From NCBI GenBank assembly GCA_003157715.1, contig PMKK01000186.1:308-6053 (forward strand): a stretch of DNA of 5,746 nt. Direction: 5' to 3'. This document shows, piece by piece, positions 5,211 through 5,746 of this stretch. The position numbers and the translations under genes were made by a program. Each line of letters starts with the position of its first letter. Positions within the stretch are counted from its first letter, which is position 1. The stretch comes from Actinomycetota bacterium. GTDB taxonomy: Bacteria > Actinomycetota > Thermoleophilia > UBA2241. Below the pieces are notes generated by a model that searched no databases, was not told the DNA's origin, and saw nothing but the letters and a program-made list of their open reading frames with translations.

Positions 5211-5746
5211 TCAGTGGACGCCGGCGTCCCGCACGAATCGCTTGGGAGCGGCCGCTCTCTCGCGCAACGCCTCGTGGAGCGCGACCCGGGTCAGCGGACG
5301 CAGCGTCGAGGTGTCGATGATGTTATCGGGCTGCTGACCGGCGCGCAGGGCATGGGCGTGGTGGCGCAGCTGCAGATGCAGCATGCTCAGGAACGCCTCG
5401 CGCAGGAGCTGCTCGGAGTCTGCGGTCAGTCCGCCGGCCTCGCGGATGGCGACCAGCCGTTCGAGGGTGGTGTGCGCCGTGATCCCCCGGGCGAAGGCGT
5501 GGTAGCGGGTCAGGTTCTGAAGCGGCCGCAAGGCCTCTTTCTTGATGTCGATATGCACCGGCAGCCGCTGCAGGAGCGTGAGGGCCGAGGGGCTCCTGGT
5601 CCCCAGTGCTGCCAGACCGCTCATGAACGGGCCATGGTGGGGCGCCTCGCGGATGATGTCGGTGAGCGCCCGGGCGACCGGCAGGTCACCGGCGATCTGG
5701 CGAAAGTCGAAGGCCACGCTGGCACGAGCGAGGCGATCCAGGTCAT
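5211..5746 (-). CDS. DUF294-type putative nucleotidyltransferase / signalling protein (C-terminal part, 5' end outside window)
   Basis: The frame is open from the right edge of the window to a TGA at 5213-5211, giving 177 visible residues; the true start lies outside. The visible part matches the C-terminal substrate-binding-type domain (DUF294_C) of proteins that usually also carry cyclic-nucleotide-binding, CBS and GlnD-like nucleotidyltransferase domains. Recognisable points are an early FDFRQIAGD segment, the TTLERLVAIREAGGL helix pair, the LQLRHHAHALRAGQQPDN segment and a closing TLRPLTRVALHEALRE. The domain is helical and cytoplasmic, with no membrane segment. It ends in a short tail (FVRDAGVH). 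The enzymatic partner of this family is not established; a regulatory nucleotidyl-transfer role is inferred from the missing N-terminal domains of relatives. The gene converges with the kdp group and is not part of that operon, so a functional link to potassium uptake cannot be claimed. Confidence 0.85.
   Translation of the reverse strand, partial: DLDRLARASVAFDFRQIAGDLPVARALTDIIREAPHHGPFMSGLAALGTRSPSALTLLQRLPVHIDIKKEALRPLQNLTRYHAFARGITAHTTLERLVAIREAGGLTADSEQLLREAFLSMLHLQLRHHAHALRAGQQPDNIIDTSTLRPLTRVALHEALRERAAAPKRFVRDAGVH

Noticed and set aside
4875..5746. Frame open on the + strand for about 290 codons through the gap and across the DUF294 gene
   Set aside because: Most of it is codon-aligned antisense to a well-supported gene, where stops are rare in high-GC DNA. 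The part before 5211 reads somewhat protein-like but has no start codon with a ribosome binding site.

Overview
The window is high-GC bacterial DNA with G/C-biased third codon positions. It carries the distal part of a Kdp high-affinity potassium uptake locus. The proteins have no feature that fixes the taxon. The GC content and protein style would suit Actinomycetota or a similar high-GC phylum such as Chloroflexota, but this is a guess.

Layout, left to right on the + strand: the 3' part of kdpB, entering the window just before the phosphorylated DKTGT motif (1-1143); kdpC, coupled by a TGATG overlap (1143-1751); a 359-base stretch with no recognisable gene (1752-2110); a small single-span membrane protein of 58 aa with a strong ribosome binding site (2111-2287); a shortened KdpD-type sensor kinase (2329-3900); kdpE, overlapping it by ATGA (3897-4637); and a 40-aa single-span peptide with a KdpF-like core (4784-4906). 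A GC-rich hairpin that may end the operon follows (4953-4976), then a perfect 13-base tandem duplication. On the - strand, converging on the operon, is the C-terminal part of a DUF294 / putative nucleotidyltransferase signalling protein that runs off the right edge (5211-5746).

KdpB is the ATP-hydrolysing subunit and KdpC the accessory subunit of the KdpFABC pump; kdpA and perhaps kdpF would lie left of the window. KdpD and KdpE form the two-component system that normally switches the pump on under potassium limitation or osmotic stress. The unusual points are the KdpD, which has the four-helix membrane domain, GAF, HisKA and ATPase domains but lacks the roughly 370-residue cytoplasmic N-terminal region of classical KdpD, and the two tiny membrane proteins flanking kdpDE. 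I see no mobile element, CRISPR array, tRNA or rRNA, and no clearly novel multi-gene system. The small membrane proteins and the reduced sensor are the items most worth following up.
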